Source of the DNA: Cucumis sativus
Taxonomy: Eukaryota; Streptophyta; Magnoliopsida; Cucurbitales; Cucurbitaceae
Length of the DNA: 64,000 nt
NCBI RefSeq assembly: GCF_000004075.3
Contig: NC_026656.2
Location: 11,718,001 to 11,782,000 of the forward strand
Direction: 5' to 3'
Shown in pieces: positions 46,256 through 59,197 of this stretch (positions are counted from its first letter, which is position 1; each line of letters opens with the position of its first letter). The notes beneath the pieces were generated by a model. That model was not told the origin of the DNA. It saw nothing but the letters and a program-made list of their open reading frames with translations, and ran no database searches. The translations under genes were made by a program, and so were the position numbers.

Positions 46256-47753
46256 ATGGAAGTTGTTGTCCGAGCCCCTCCCGCCGGTGCCGACATCTTC
46301 AACTTTGGTAGCCCTTGCTCCTCCCATTATCTTTCTGCTCCTTCTACTCCCTTCTCCTCCCTTAGTGCTCCCACAAGCCCCTCTTCTCTTGGCTTCAACT
46401 TCTTCCGCCTCGACCACGATGTCGACGTTCCAATCGGCTCTCCCTCTGCTGTTCCCTTCGGCTGGGAGGAGAAGCCCGGCATCCCCAAGTCCCCCGATTG
46501 CGCCGCCAGTAGTACTGATCATGGTTTTGAATTTCATTGCTCCCGCCACTCCTTCTTCTCTAAACCTTCCCTCTCCGCCGATGAGCTCTTCCATGCCGGC
46601 AAGATCAAGCCGCTCAAACCGCCGCCCGGATTTCAGGTTAATTTTTTCTTCTCTTATCAAACAGAATTTAGTCTTAATTACAAACTATTTTTACCACAAA
46701 TAATATACCAAATCATAGAGATTATATATAAAGTTTGGTCTAAATTCTAACTTTTTCTCCCTTCAATTTAAACCGATCATAAAATGAAAGGTTAAATTAG
46801 TTATTAGGCTAACTTACTTATATATTTATAAACTAAAATTTTAAAAGATCTATTTAACCATTATTGATTATATTGTAATTAGTTAAGATAATTTTTTTAA
46901 AAAAAGTAAACCTATTCTTCCGATTATACAGATTGGTTTGCACATTTAGTTCTTAGTTAAAATTTTAAACAATATTATAAAAACAAATTTTAATAATATA
47001 ATTGAAAAAACATTTACACATCTATTTGAGCAGTTTGCTCTTCTAATTTTCTTTTGTTAATTTAATCTTTATTCGTCTCGTCAACAGTCGAACGTATCGT
47101 CGCCGAAATCACCGCACAATCTGAGGCTATCGCCTCGGAAAACCAAAAGCAACATCGACACGAAGAACATCAACGACGATCCTTTTGAAGCAGCATTAGT
47201 CAAAGAAACTCATCGCCAAAGAATCAATTACGAGCTCATTGATTCAAATAACAACAACGAAATTATTAGAGGAAGAACAGACAAAATTGCATACATTTCC
47301 TCTAATTTTGCTCGCAAACAAACTCGGTCTCTTTCCCCTTTCAGACTCTCCTCTGAATCCGCACTCCACGAAGACAGCACCAGAAAATCAAAATCGTCGT
47401 CTTTTTTGTCGGCAATTTCATTTTCGAAGACCAATAGGAAATGGAGGCTTAGAGACCTGTTGTTTCGCAGTGCGTCGGAAGGTCGGGCGACGGAGAAAGC
47501 CGATAATCTGAGGTCTACATACGTTGTAATGTCGGAAAAATTGGATGACGATATGAAAATTTCAAGTTTCCGGTCAGAGGACAGTGGCGGTTCCAGAATG
47601 CGTTTTACAGCGGCGAACCGGGCAGTTTCTGAGGAGTTGAAGAAGAAGAGTTTTTTGCCTAATAAACCGAGCTTCTTGGGCCGTTGCTTGCGGTTTAACC
47701 GGTCCGGTATGCAGGAGATTTCTAGAGGAATTGGGTCATTGACACGTGGATGA
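46256..47753 (+). CDS. DUF1645-family protein, two exons
   Basis: Exon 1 is 46256-46636 and exon 2 is 47088-47753, joined in phase 0 (CAG|gttaat ... caacag|TCG), giving 348 aa. Landmarks: Ser/Pro-rich LSAPSTPFSSLSAPTSPSS (26-44), VPFGWEEKPGIPK (66-78), SADELFHAGKIKPL (107-120) and KWRLRDLLFRSASEGR (245-260). These are the conserved blocks of plant DUF1645 proteins, a family with no known biochemical activity; some members have been linked to growth and stress responses. There is no signal peptide or membrane segment; the C-terminal half is basic and Ser-rich, so a nuclear or cytosolic protein is plausible. A candidate TATA box is at 46020 and AATAAA at 47852. The open frames on the opposite strand at 46148-46660 and 47228-47761 are shadows. 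Confidence 0.9.
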
Positions 47754-48783
47754 ACCGGCAATATTTTTTTTTTTTCAATTTAAATTTTTACTTTTGGTTC
47801 GGAATGCTCAATGTAAGAAGTAATGTTCTTTTTGTCGGTGTTTGAAACATAAATAAATTAATGATTATTGAGAATTTGGTTGAAGATGTAAGAAATTGAA
47901 GATATATATGAATAATAACAAAGAAAGCTTTTTTTTTTTTCCTTTTTCTTTTTAAAAAATAATGATAAAAAAGATTTAGGAATGATTATTTTGAGAGGAA
48001 AAGTAGATATTTGGTTGTGTAATTAAGAATATCTTATAAATGCTTTGGAGATATTCATTTAAAGCAATTTAAAGTATTTTTTTGGGAAAGTATTTTAAAT
48101 AGTAATTTCTTTTTTAGATAAGATATTATTTTTAAAAGTGAATTTGTATTTATTATTCCATATATACCGAACTCTTCTTTTTAGGTGTTCTTCTCTTAAT
48201 TCTCTCTCTCTTCTACTCGTTATTTTCTTTAATATTTTTGTTTAACATATTTCAACAATGCATGGGAAACTTCCTTTGAGTAGTGTTCTTTAATTGAAAT
48301 TTGTAAGACAAATTTGGTGTCAAATTCGTACAATTTGACTATGGGGATGCTTAATTGGTGAGATGAAATTGAAATGAAATTGAGTGTAAATTTAAGGACA
48401 CTGTTCTCAAATGCATAGGAAGCTTCCATTGATAATTGTGTTTTATATATTTAAAAAGAGTTGGTAGAGTTAATTAAGAATATAATATTGTTGTGAGTTT
48501 GATATGTTAATAGTAGTGGTAGTGGGAGGATATATATAACTATGGAATATAAAATATTGGTGAAGACTAATCTTAATATTATTGCTGCCTTTATTTTTCT
48601 CTTTTGGCAAAATACATGGCTAAGGCTAGAAAAATCTCACTTTAAGAAAGAAATAGAAAAAGACAAGAATTCTTATTTTTAAAAGGAATAGAAATTAAGT
48701 TGTTCTTTCAAATAATGAACAAAATAAAATATATGTTCATTTACCAATATAATATATATTGATCATACGTTTGAGTTATTAAA

Positions 48784-48980
48784 CCTTTGTTTGAGTCATT
48801 GTTTTTGTTTTTAAAAATTATGCTTGTTTGTGAAGGTTAAGAAAAGTAGCTTTTAAAAAGTTTGTTTTTGTTTTTAAAAATTTGCTAAAAATTTAACCTT
48901 TGTACTCAAAGAAAGATACAAATTAATGTAAGAAATTTAAAAAACAAACAGAAAAAATTAAATGATTACTGAACAAGGCC
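48784..48980. mobile_element. MITE-like dispersed repeat
   Basis: Phrases GTTTTTGTTTTTAAAAATTATGC, GTAGCTTTTAAAAAGTTTG, AATTTAACCTTTGTACTCAA, AGAAAGATACAAATTAATGTAAG and the end AATGATTACTGAACAAGGCC are those of a small repeat common in cucurbit intergenic DNA. The ends (CCTTTGTTTGAG / GAACAAGGCC) are weakly inverted. No target duplication was confirmed. Confidence 0.45.
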
Positions 48981-51900
48981 ATATACTTGCTTTTGAAATC
49001 AAGGACAAAACAGTGAAAAGAGTAAAAAAGAATATAAAAGAATGAACCCCAAGGGAAAATTATTTCGATTGGCATCAGTTGGGTTTGAGGTCAAGTCTCT
49101 TATGCTAGCCCAAAGGCCAAAAATGCAACGCAATGACCAACCCTAAAATGGACGAAACCCTAGCGTGCTTGACTAAGGATGTTGGTTCGGTTAGCTGTAG
49201 CTTGAAAAGAGACCCACATGCAACCTGCCCAATCTGAAACGAGTATGACTAGATAAGAATAGAAAAAGGGTTGAGACCTGTAAATGAGCAAGATAACACA
49301 ATTACAAAGGGTATAAAAAAGAGGAACCAAGCGCAAACTATTGGGACATGTAATGCGCTGAGTTTAGAATGAGACAAACATGAATAAACATGAATAAACC
49401 GATATCACATCTGAATGAGAAAGATTCTATGACATAAAAGTAAGGTTAAAGAAAGGTTTTAAAATTAAAAGTTAATATTTATATCGCAAATAAGTTACAC
49501 TTTTCTTTTCGGTGATTCAATCATATGAACTCCAAAGTTAAGTGTATCTAGCTTGGACTAATTCTATGTTAGGTGAGCTTTCAAAAATATTTTATAGGAT
49601 GTATGTATGTGAGAACAAAGTATACTGAAAGAATTCATATTAGTTTGTGTTGAGACAACTCTCATTCTAATAAACCTTTAAGACAAGTAAGAATGATGTT
49701 GTCAGATCAGAGGAAAATGTCGAGGCCATCATTTATATCGAATCCAGATTCTGAACTAGTCCAAATCTTAAGCGTGAGACTTAAAAATAATATTAAAAAA
49801 GTGTATGTTCATTGGATGCTAAAAGCATAGGAGGGAGAGAATAGATGCCATGGTTAAGAGCCATGCAAACACTAAAAAGGAAAAAGGAAAAAGGAGAAAA
49901 GAAAAAGTTGGTTAGTTGTTGGGTTTTGTAATGACCAATAACTCCTTTGCCCCTTTCCGCAAATCTCACCCAAAAAGTTATTGCATCAATCTTTTGCACT
50001 CTTAAACTAACCAAATTATTAAAGTAAACCCTAATGGGAAAAGAGGTGTGTAATTTGTAAAAGGACCATAGTTTTACATCTTAATTCTCTCCTTATACTT
50101 CCTTTCCTCTTAAATTATTTGTTTGGTTTTCATCATTTAAGTTTTATTTTAATTTGATCCGATATAGTTTGGATGATTATTCGATAGTTACGTTAAAATC
50201 TTTAAGACATTCTTTCAACAAGAGGGTTTAACTCAACCATAATTTGGTTAAACTAAATTTATTATCTAATCATTCTTCAATAAGAGTTCTAACTTTTTCC
50301 ATCATTAAAACCTATATGAGTGGTTGATTTAAATATCTATGTTGTTCATGAACATGAATCAAAAAATAAAAATCTATCTCATCATCTCTTTATTATTCGA
50401 TTTTTATGGATTGAGGCTACCCACCTTTTCAAGTATTATTTATGGATTATTATTTTTAATTTAATTTGAATTTCTCAAATCACGATTAATCATTAATGTT
50501 GATTAATATTATTTAGGAAGAATGAGGAACATCAACACAAGTATATAGCATAATTAAATTTAAGCTTCAATAACATAAATCTCTCCATTCATTTTGTTCC
50601 TTTACTTGATATTTGCCTCATTTTTCCTAATTATCAAGTCTTTCTTTGTTAAAACTTAAAACCCAATCAAAATTTTAATAAAAAATAGTTATTAAAAGAT
50701 AAACCAAACCATCTTATCACATTTAAATTAATATGAATGAGAAAGAGGTCCACATTGAAGTATGATTATGAGGGGGGGTTTCTCTCTTTTTCTTTTTCTC
50801 TTTATTGGCATCTTCGTGGCTTCTTTTGAAGGAGAGAGTGCCTTTGCTTTTTCTTTTAGGAGATTGCTATTTGCAATGCTACTTTTCTTTTACTAATATA
50901 TATACATATGTAATGGTTCAATGAGATCACACCTCCTTTGGACCACTCCACTCCTTTGACATAATTATTGTGATTGTGATATAATTCAAACAATAATTAT
51001 TATAATAAATTACCCCTTCTTTGTATCTAATTTTTAGGTTATAAGAAGTATACATCCACGAAACAAAAAGGTTTATTAGACATTAGGTCTAAAAAAGTCA
51101 ATCAATCTCAGATAAGACCGACTTTCTTCGTTCTGTGAATGAAGATTACCATAACCATTTGAGAGAAGAGAATGGTTTAGGTCAAAAACTTAAACCAACC
51201 TCCGTCAAAGATGATATTGATCTCGAACTTCAAAACTTGAAGAATAGAACCAAGAAGCCAATTCTATTTGAGCTCGAACAAACATAAAATCTATATGCGC
51301 ATATAATTATTATTATTATAAATAAAAAAAATGTTTGATATTTTTATACTTGATTATTTAAAAAATCTCAAATATATATTTTATTTTTAAATCAATCAAA
51401 CTTAACTAAAAGAAAGAGGTGATTTTTAGGAGATATAACATTGAGTGACCATTTTGAATAGTTAATTACCATTCAAAAGAAAACAAAGTAAACAAAAAAA
51501 GTTTTGACTAAGTTTTTGATAACCAAAGAGTAAAAGAGAAGTTCAAAGGAATAGATGATTGTTTTTCTTGTAATGTGTTACCAGAAAGACTTTGTTGATG
51601 AACTAAAAAGGAGATATCAAATGATCTATATATATATATTATAACAAATTTCCAATCTCATCAAATAGAGTATTCCTCACTCATCACTCAAAACCTATTC
51701 ATTTTATTTAGAATTTTGTTGATTATATACTAACAAATTTTTTTTATTAATATTTAATTATTATTATTGCATCTTTCTAATTATCCAAATAATAACACTT
51801 TAAGTTAAATGTGGAGTTAAGTATGGGATTTGATTATAAAATATTGGTGGAAGAAAACTAAGCTTAGCATTTAATTTATATACACTTTAATTATTTAATT

Positions 51901-53094
51901 ATTATTATTATTTATTTTCCCCCTACTTTTTGGGAAAGATGAAGAATTTTGACTGAATTTTTAATTAAAAGTGTTAGTAATGTAAGAAGCATATGAACTA
52001 TTTATTTCAAAGAGAAGAGTAGAATGGAAAAAGTGGTGCTTCAAGTGGAAGGCAATATTAAAACACACATCACCATCAAAATTACTACTCAACTTTCTTT
52101 ACTTAATTAATCTTACTCTCAAAAAACTTAACTATACAATTTCATACCATCCGGTATACTTTACACATAAACTGAAAGAATTTTGGATATATATAATTTT
52201 TCCAATATATATCATTAGTAACCTTGTGATAAATTAGTATTTTAGTTTCCTCTAAACCTAAATTTAAGTCTCTATACTTTTATTCAAAGAAAGAAAGAAA
52301 AAAAATATAGTTATAACTCAAATGATTATTATAGATTATTTTGTTCAAAACAAGTATAAGTTGATATCGATATTTTATCAATAGGTCGGTAAAATTGACA
52401 CTTTGGATAATGACGGGGAATTTGTTATTTTATTTGTTTGGTTTTAATATAAAAGAAAGACATTGGGTGGACCTATATAATGTAGAGTCAAAGCCAAAAG
52501 TTGAGTAAAAAAGAAAATGGTGTGTTCAAAATAAGGTGTCATTGTCAAGATGTGTCATTGAACACTCCAAGTAATGTATGTATGAACGTATGGTTCTTTA
52601 ATATTATCTTTCCCCCACAGCCTAAAACTTTGACTGCAAATTACACACACAACTTGACTATCAAGTCAAACTTATGCTATCTTTCTTCAACTTTTTTTCA
52701 AATAATGTTACATTCAATGTGTAAACTTCTCAACAACTTTAATAATTCTTCCACTATATCACTTTCAATACCTAGCCTTTTTTTTCTTTTAATTTACAAC
52801 ATCACTGTTGTCACAATATGGTTAATAACTAGTTTACATGTTTGAATGTTATTGAGTGAAAAAATTGACCATTGATCGTCACGTTGTATTTATCAAATTA
52901 ATTGCACAATCATAATACAAACCCTAGTTGAATTTGAAGACGAAATTTGTTAGTGTTATATGTGTCTATTTAAGGTCGTTTGAGTTCGGGTTTGGGTTAT
53001 ATAAAAATTTGGCCCACATTTAAATAAGCCCAAGAACAAAGTTCACTAGTAAACACAGAAGTTTTTGCTTCAATAATTATAAAAAATTGAAAAG

Positions 53095-53100
53095 AAAAAA
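53095..53100 (-). terminator. Pol III terminator of tRNA-Glu
   Basis: Six T residues on the minus strand, four bases after the tRNA 3' end. Confidence 0.75.
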
Positions 53101-53103
53101 GAA

Positions 53104-53176
53104 TTCCGTTGCCGGGATTTGAACCCGGGTCTCTCGGGTGAGAGCCGAGTATCCTAACCAACTAGACTACAACGGA
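53104..53176 (-). tRNA. tRNA-Glu (CTC)
   Basis: 73 nt. The acceptor stem TCCGTTG/CAACGGA is fully paired, with discriminator A. The D arm region is TAGTCTAGTTGGTTAGGA, the B box GGTTCAAATCC. The anticodon stem CTCGG/CCGAG closes loop CTCTCAC with anticodon CTC at 53142-53140 (minus). No intron. It decodes Glu GAG codons. Confidence 0.96.
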
Positions 53177-54946
53177 TTTTGATATCATACTTATTTAATT
53201 CCTACTATACTTTCACATGAAGTTCGTGTAATGTATATGTATATACCAATGTATCACCATTTTGAGTGTATCCTAATTCACATTGCAACCATTTCTTAAT
53301 TTTTAACATTTATATTCAATTCAAAAGGATGATAAGTTTTTTGTTCTTCAAAAGTTATAATCCACACTCACATTTTCTCCCTTATTTCTTGCTTCCACCT
53401 CCATTTCTCTCACAACTCTTTCTCATCTTTACGACCAAGATTCAGTTCATGTTGGTATATACATGCTCTAATATCAAAACTTTTTAATTATTTGGTTACC
53501 ATATTTGCAAACATATAATACAATGTTCATAAGTTTATTTCAAAGTAGTCATGAATTCACTAGAAAAACCAACATGTTGTGAAATAGTTGTATTTTAGTG
53601 CATTTCAAATATATTTACCACTATACTTCATATAATGGTTACTGGTTAGAACATTTTCAAATAAACAATGGAATATATTAAGTAATAATAAAAATTAAAA
53701 GAAAAAAAACTATATTATATACATTTTTTCTCTGTTTCAAAATTGGTAAATACTAAATTAAATGAACTTTCTCTCTTTCGCAATAAATAAATTTTCTTTC
53801 CATCGTTAAAGAAGTTTCATAAATAAGAAAATATACATTAAAATTGAATACAATACAAAAAAAAAAAAAAAAAAAAACGGTACAATTATACAAAACTCAA
53901 ATTCAAAATTAACACAAATTATAGGAAGTTTTTTTGGTAAAAATCTTTACTAAAAATCAGAATTCAGAGAAGGATCAAAAGACAGACAAAATCACAAAGA
54001 ACAGACAAAATCAGAATCATCTAAACATTCACCAATTCAGAGAAGGATCAAAGTAAAAAAAAATGAGGTATCAAATTCTCTTCCTATTGATAAAGCCTCA
54101 CATTTATTATTCCAATTTATACTTTCCATTACTTCTGATCTGTTTCAAAACTTCATCTAGAAGACTTGTTTAACACAAACAAAACATTTAGGACAGCAAA
54201 CAAGCCCTTTAACCCATTTAGCTCACCTCATTCAATTCAGCATTTAAAAAGAAACAACATATCTGAATACTTCAAGGAATGAAAGTTGCAAGATAGCCAA
54301 GATGTAATATCCCAAAAACTAACTTGAAACTTCTAATTGATCAACCTTCCTCAAATGCTTCAATTAGAATATGTGAGTACATTTAATCTCCAACCTTCTA
54401 CAAACACTCGGCCATAATTAACAGCTCATACAACCATCAACTCAGATCGATACTGCTTTACCATGTCAAGGAGATCATACAAGCAAACAGCATTACTGAA
54501 CAAAGGTATCCCTGTGTTCCCAACTAATATATCTCAAGTCATCTGTCAATGGCAGCTTACTGCATTCCTGCAGTTTCTTATCATTTCATACAAATCGTCA
54601 GACAACCATATTTCTTTTTGGATCAATATATCTAATCTACAATAGTAGTTCGAACTATGAATTTCATCTCAATGTTGAGTTCAGATCATAACAGCTTTCT
54701 CAGAAATGAATCAACATTTGAATTTCCTAGAAGACATTTTCGAAGTATGCAATTCAATCAGTTGATATATTCATCAGCCAGCTTGGAGTATATGGATCAA
54801 CTTCAGTGGTTAGGCATAAAGAGTCAACAAAACAGAAACAAAACCACAAAGCATGGCAACAAAGAAAGAGCTACAAGAAAGACTACATTCTTACATATGA
54901 GTGAAAGAGGCCGGAAACTCATCTTCTCTTCCAAGAAAAAAACTAG
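53177..54946. other. Intergenic region and probable 3' flank of the ALP1-like gene
   Basis: It holds a 22-base A-run (53856-53877) and a duplicated AATTCAGAGAAGGATCAAA (53961 and 54033). Roughly 54100-54946 is of more balanced composition and could include the 3' UTR of the minus-strand gene. Short plus-strand ORFs (54463-54645, 54657-54968) have no recognisable family. Confidence 0.5.
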
Positions 54947-56302
54947 CTATCTTGATGGAAGCCTATGATGCAAATCATCAGCCAAAGCCTGCCTCACACT
55001 TTCACCATAATAACACAGAGATTTTTCACTATCAAGAATGTTAGGGGCAGGGCCAGTCTCATCTGGGTCCCTCAATGGTTCAGGCTCTGGCTCCTTAGCA
55101 ATTTGACACAAATTATGCAACACACAACAAGCAACAATGGTTTGTGGTGCATGACTTAAACCCACATTCAAATCCTGAAGAATCTTCCACCTAGCCTTAA
55201 GCAAGCCAATTGCATCAACTACAACAGACCGACCCTTCATCAGCATTCCATCAAACAGGTTCTGTGCAGGCGTGCCCATGCCGTTAGGCGAAAAAGGAGT
55301 GAGCAGAAAAGACAACAGAGGATAGCCCCAATCACCAACAATGTAAGGCCGAACATGGTGACCTCTGACATTGATAACATTATCCCAAACAACATCCCCA
55401 GAAGTAAGCCTATGATACGTCAAACTATCCCTAAAATGGCTGGCATCATCACTACCACCAGGAGCTTTAACACAAACATCCCAGAAAATCTTTTTGTTGT
55501 CAGCAACAACCTGAAGTAAAACAGAAGGATACCCAAATCGACAATTGTAATTAGTAGAAAAATTCTGATCAGCAGGGAGTCGACGAAGCTTGATCGGACT
55601 GCCATCAATGGCGCCACACATATTGGGGAGGGAAGTCAACTCTTCAAAAGCTTGAGTGGTCTCAATCAAACGCCGGCGACTAACAGGAATCTTAATAAAC
55701 TCAGCATAAAGCTTGGTGGCTAGAAGGCGGGTGACCATATTGGTGATTTTGGAAACGAGATAGGGTTCAAGAGAGAAACGGGAAGCTAGGGTTTTAGCGG
55801 AGAAGCCATGGCAGAGGCGAGAGAGGACCATAGCAACGGCGTAATCTGAAGGGAGAGAGAGATTGGAGAGGGCAATATGGGGTTTGAGCTTGTCGACGAT
55901 GGTGGTGAAGACAGGGTGAGAGAGGCCGTAGAGGGAGCGCCATTGGGCATCACGAAGAGGGGCTTCGAGGGACCAAATGTGGTCGGTGGAGAAGGCGCGG
56001 AAGGCGGAGACGGAGTAGTCGGAGGAGGGAGGTGGGGGAGTGGGAGTGGGAGTGGGAGTGGGGGAAGAGGGGGAAGTGGGGTTGGGGCGAGAGGAAGCGA
56101 TGAAGGAGAGGACGGAGGCGATGGTGAAGAAAAGAAGAGGGGCAGCGGAGGAGGAAGAGAGAAGGGAGGTGGGAGAGTTGAGGGAGGCAGAGGAAGGGGA
56201 AGAAGCGGAGGAGGGAGTGGAGGGTAGGAGGGAAATGGTGGGATCAAGGTAATTGTGGAGATGGAGAAGAGTTGAGAGCATGAGTAAGAAGGATTGATCC
56301 AT
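54947..56302 (-). CDS. ALP1-like protein derived from a PIF/Harbinger transposase, intronless
   Basis: 451 aa from ATG 56302 (MDQSFLLMLS). The open frame extends 63 codons further upstream, but that part is Arg-rich and unlike the family. N-terminal Ser/Pro-rich region with hydrophobic stretches (1-95), including (PT)n at 81-89; a helical region (105-215); then the DDE_Tnp_4-type fold. First Asp is D233 in CGAIDGSPI, second D324 in VGDWGYPL, and the third position is Asp (D363 in SVVVDAIGLLKARW) where active Harbinger nucleases have Glu. A C-terminal HNL motif (396-398) precedes an acidic tail. Domesticated plant Harbinger proteins such as ALP1 no longer transpose and act with Polycomb (PRC2) proteins in the nucleus; the same role here is inference. 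No terminal inverted repeats were seen around the gene, which supports a host gene and not a live transposon. Confidence 0.88.
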   Translation of the reverse strand: MDQSFLLMLSTLLHLHNYLDPTISLLPSTPSSASSPSSASLNSPTSLLSSSSAAPLLFFTIASVLSFIASSRPNPTSPSSPTPTPTPTPPPPSSDYSVSAFRAFSTDHIWSLEAPLRDAQWRSLYGLSHPVFTTIVDKLKPHIALSNLSLPSDYAVAMVLSRLCHGFSAKTLASRFSLEPYLVSKITNMVTRLLATKLYAEFIKIPVSRRRLIETTQAFEELTSLPNMCGAIDGSPIKLRRLPADQNFSTNYNCRFGYPSVLLQVVADNKKIFWDVCVKAPGGSDDASHFRDSLTYHRLTSGDVVWDNVINVRGHHVRPYIVGDWGYPLLSFLLTPFSPNGMGTPAQNLFDGMLMKGRSVVVDAIGLLKARWKILQDLNVGLSHAPQTIVACCVLHNLCQIAKEPEPEPLRDPDETGPAPNILDSEKSLCYYGESVRQALADDLHHRLPSR

Positions 56303-59197
56303 GATGGGAAGCAGAGGTTGGTGAATTGTAATGGCGGATGATGTTTGAAAACGAAAACAGATCTGCTTTGGTCGCCGCTTCAACCTCCCTCTCCCCCTCG
56401 CCCTCCCCCAACCATCGTCTTGGGCCTGCCTACACCCACACCTTGACACCATCATCATCTTCAGTTTCACCCCTATATATATTTGGGCCAACCTAAATCA
56501 CTGGAACACCCATCGGATATATCACCAATTTTAATGGAATGAATTCTACTCTCCTATTTATTTAAATTTCAAGTTATATCAATTTAAGTCCTAATGCATC
56601 ACTTTAGATCAAATATATCAATTTTAAATTAATACATGTATAGAATTAAATCAAAGTTTAAATCAATAAATCTACTGTAAAAGTGTATAATACAATTATT
56701 AGTTTAGAATTTAAATCAAACTTATAAATTGACATTAGCCTTACATTTTTAATAATGGACAAACATACCTTACTCATCTCTAGCTCTGCTTTCTAAACAA
56801 AATAATAAAATCTAAAACAAAATCTAGTAAATATGTGTATTAAAAACCTGTCAACTAAATCACACAAATACCTTCTATTAATATATAAATGAATTATCCT
56901 CACATTTATTGTGGCTACATCATTTATCATAGTGATTTAGATAATCCAAAAACTACATATCTCTATAGTTTGGATGTATTATGAGAATGTCAATCCAATG
57001 GCTAAATTACTGTCTCCTAAAAAAATCAACTTCTCTTCTCTTGTGACAATTGAACAAAATTAAACATTAAACATTAAACATTACATACTCTCATTTTGAG
57101 CATATGAACCTAAACTTACATTTTGTATTTAATACCTTTAATATGACTATTTCTTGCTTTTAGAAAAACTTAGGTAAAGGACACGTGGTGCACCGTGAAT
57201 TAAATCTCATTTGGAAGGTGGAATTTCTTTGTTCGTTGGTTATATAGTCTTCAAAATCGAACCTCTGATTATTTATCTCTTTCCTCTATTTATGATTATA
57301 TCTGATACTTTTCTTTCTTCTTTTTGTCACTGAATTAATATCATGATTTCGTAACATTTTCCATTACTTTTTGTTGGGCCTTATTAAAGACTTTTTGTTG
57401 TTTCCTGTAGCTAACTCAATAGATCGAGGCCGGAGACTACATCTTGTACTGAGCAGGTTAAACTCTAAGCTCTCAAGAAATCTTCCCTTTGCCTAACTAC
57501 TAATTAAGTTTAGTTGTTTGCTTTTTTTATTTGTTTAAAATTTAGAGAATGAATCATCCAATATAATGAGAAGCTAATTAATGTTGTTGAGAGTTTTTGG
57601 TCGTCTCTCATTGGAAGCTAATTAATCTTATAATGTCTGATCTGTGTCCTTGGGGTTTCGATTTTGGTTGAGAGTTTAATTACCTCTTCTTTTTCTATTG
57701 TAGAGGACTCTATTTTGTTGAGAGTTCATGCATTTTATTTTTCCAACAAAGTAGGTTTTTTTGTTAGTGATCTTTTATCTAATTTGCTTTTGTTAATGTT
57801 ACTTGCTTGGGTTCAGAAGATATTGACTTACAGTGTTTGTAGATGCTGGCTATAGTTTCTTGAAAAATCTTGTTTATCTTTGTAAGTTAGAATATAGTTT
57901 AATATATAGTTTCTAGGAAGACAATAGTTATATTACTTTTTGTTGGATTGAACCTAGTTGATTATAGTGTTTGTTTAGAGTTGGAATAAAAATATATGAT
58001 CATCTACTTACAATTAGGTGGGTAATCATTTCATATCAGATCATAATTAAAGATGAAAAGAAAATTAGTCCATATCTTTAATGCTTGTCAGATGACCAAC
58101 CTGGAAGGATGTTCGACCATAAAGAATGTGTTGGTAAATGTGTTATTTTTAATATAGTCTAATATATACATATAATTAACATTATTTTTCATTGTTTGTG
58201 ATTAGAATAGAGAAGACACACAATGATAGTTTTTCATGTTCAACTTATTGTTTGTTTTGAGAATGGGAATGCACATAACTAAGTGATGAACCAAGGGTTA
58301 CGTTCTGCCACCAAACCTACAACTTAGGGTTAAAATTGTTAGAGTTTGAGAACTCAACCATCCAAATACAATTTATAAAAGTAAATTTCATGGACAAAAA
58401 ATAATTTCTTTCCTGAAACAATCTACGAAAGACATGAGAAGAAAAAAAAGTCTAAATTAAAGTTCATTATATTAAATATTATTAAGCATAGGATGGCTTT
58501 GGTAATAATTATGAGTTTTTTTGTTATCTATTTAGATAGTCATATTGATTCAATCATTATTGATTTAGATTATATTGGATTAAAGTTCTTGTTCAATTAA
58601 CATGTGATTTTCTCTATATTTTCATACATATAATATCTTCTTCTTTTTTCAATAAGATATATAGCTTAATATATACTAAAAGAGATGGATTAATATCAAA
58701 ACACAAAAACAATTCATATATATAACATTGATCATTGCTTCAACTAATTGAAACATATACCCTTAGAATATAAGGTCATATGTTTATTTTCTATACTTGG
58801 AAAAGTTGAACAAAAAAGAAAAGAAGAAAACAAAATTACACATAGAACAAAGTACAAGTTATGGGTCATCATTGTCTCCTGTTGGTATATCTTATTTAAT
58901 ACTTTGAACTACATATAGGTTATAAGGTCACGAGATTTGAGAAGATAATATGTTTAAAGAAGAAAAATATTTAAGATTTATATTTTAAATTCTGTTTATC
59001 TTTAGGCATCTCACTCAATTGTTCAATCATAGTTTTGTCAAATGACAAACTAATTTTACACTTTCACTCAAAATATATTTTAAAATATATTTTTGACACG
59101 CATGATTAGAATAAAATGCACAAAAATAGATATATAGATATATGTTAAGATGCCAACCTAGTTAAGTATTATTTTATTGAGAAAACTCGTAAAACAA
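56303..59197. other. Intergenic region between the ALP1-like and cupredoxin genes
   Basis: No supported gene. An ACACGTGG G-box-like site lies at 57181-57188. A short segment CTAACTCAATAGATCGAGGC through GAGCAG (57411-57456) is flanked by CCTGTAG and GTTAAA and could be a non-coding exon, but nothing else supports this. The rest is AT-rich. Confidence 0.5.

Larger units (their letters stand above)
47754..53103. other. Intergenic region between DUF1645 and tRNA-Glu
   Basis: 47754-47860 is probably DUF1645 3' UTR. A MITE-like repeat lies at 48784-48980. The slightly less AT-rich stretch 49040-49330 has no ORF and no family I recognise. The remaining sequence up to 53103 is AT-rich, with microsatellites and short ORFs such as 52501-52845 that show no domain. 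Confidence 0.55.

Noticed and set aside
46148..46660. 170-codon minus-strand Gly/Glu-rich ORF opposite the DUF1645 exon
   Set aside because: It is a mirror of the Ser/Pro-rich coding strand; the plus-strand reading has conserved family motifs and correct splice sites.
55786..56252. Proline-rich and glycine-rich ORFs overlapping the ALP1-like gene
   Set aside because: They are frame shadows of its Ser/Pro/Thr-rich N-terminal coding region.
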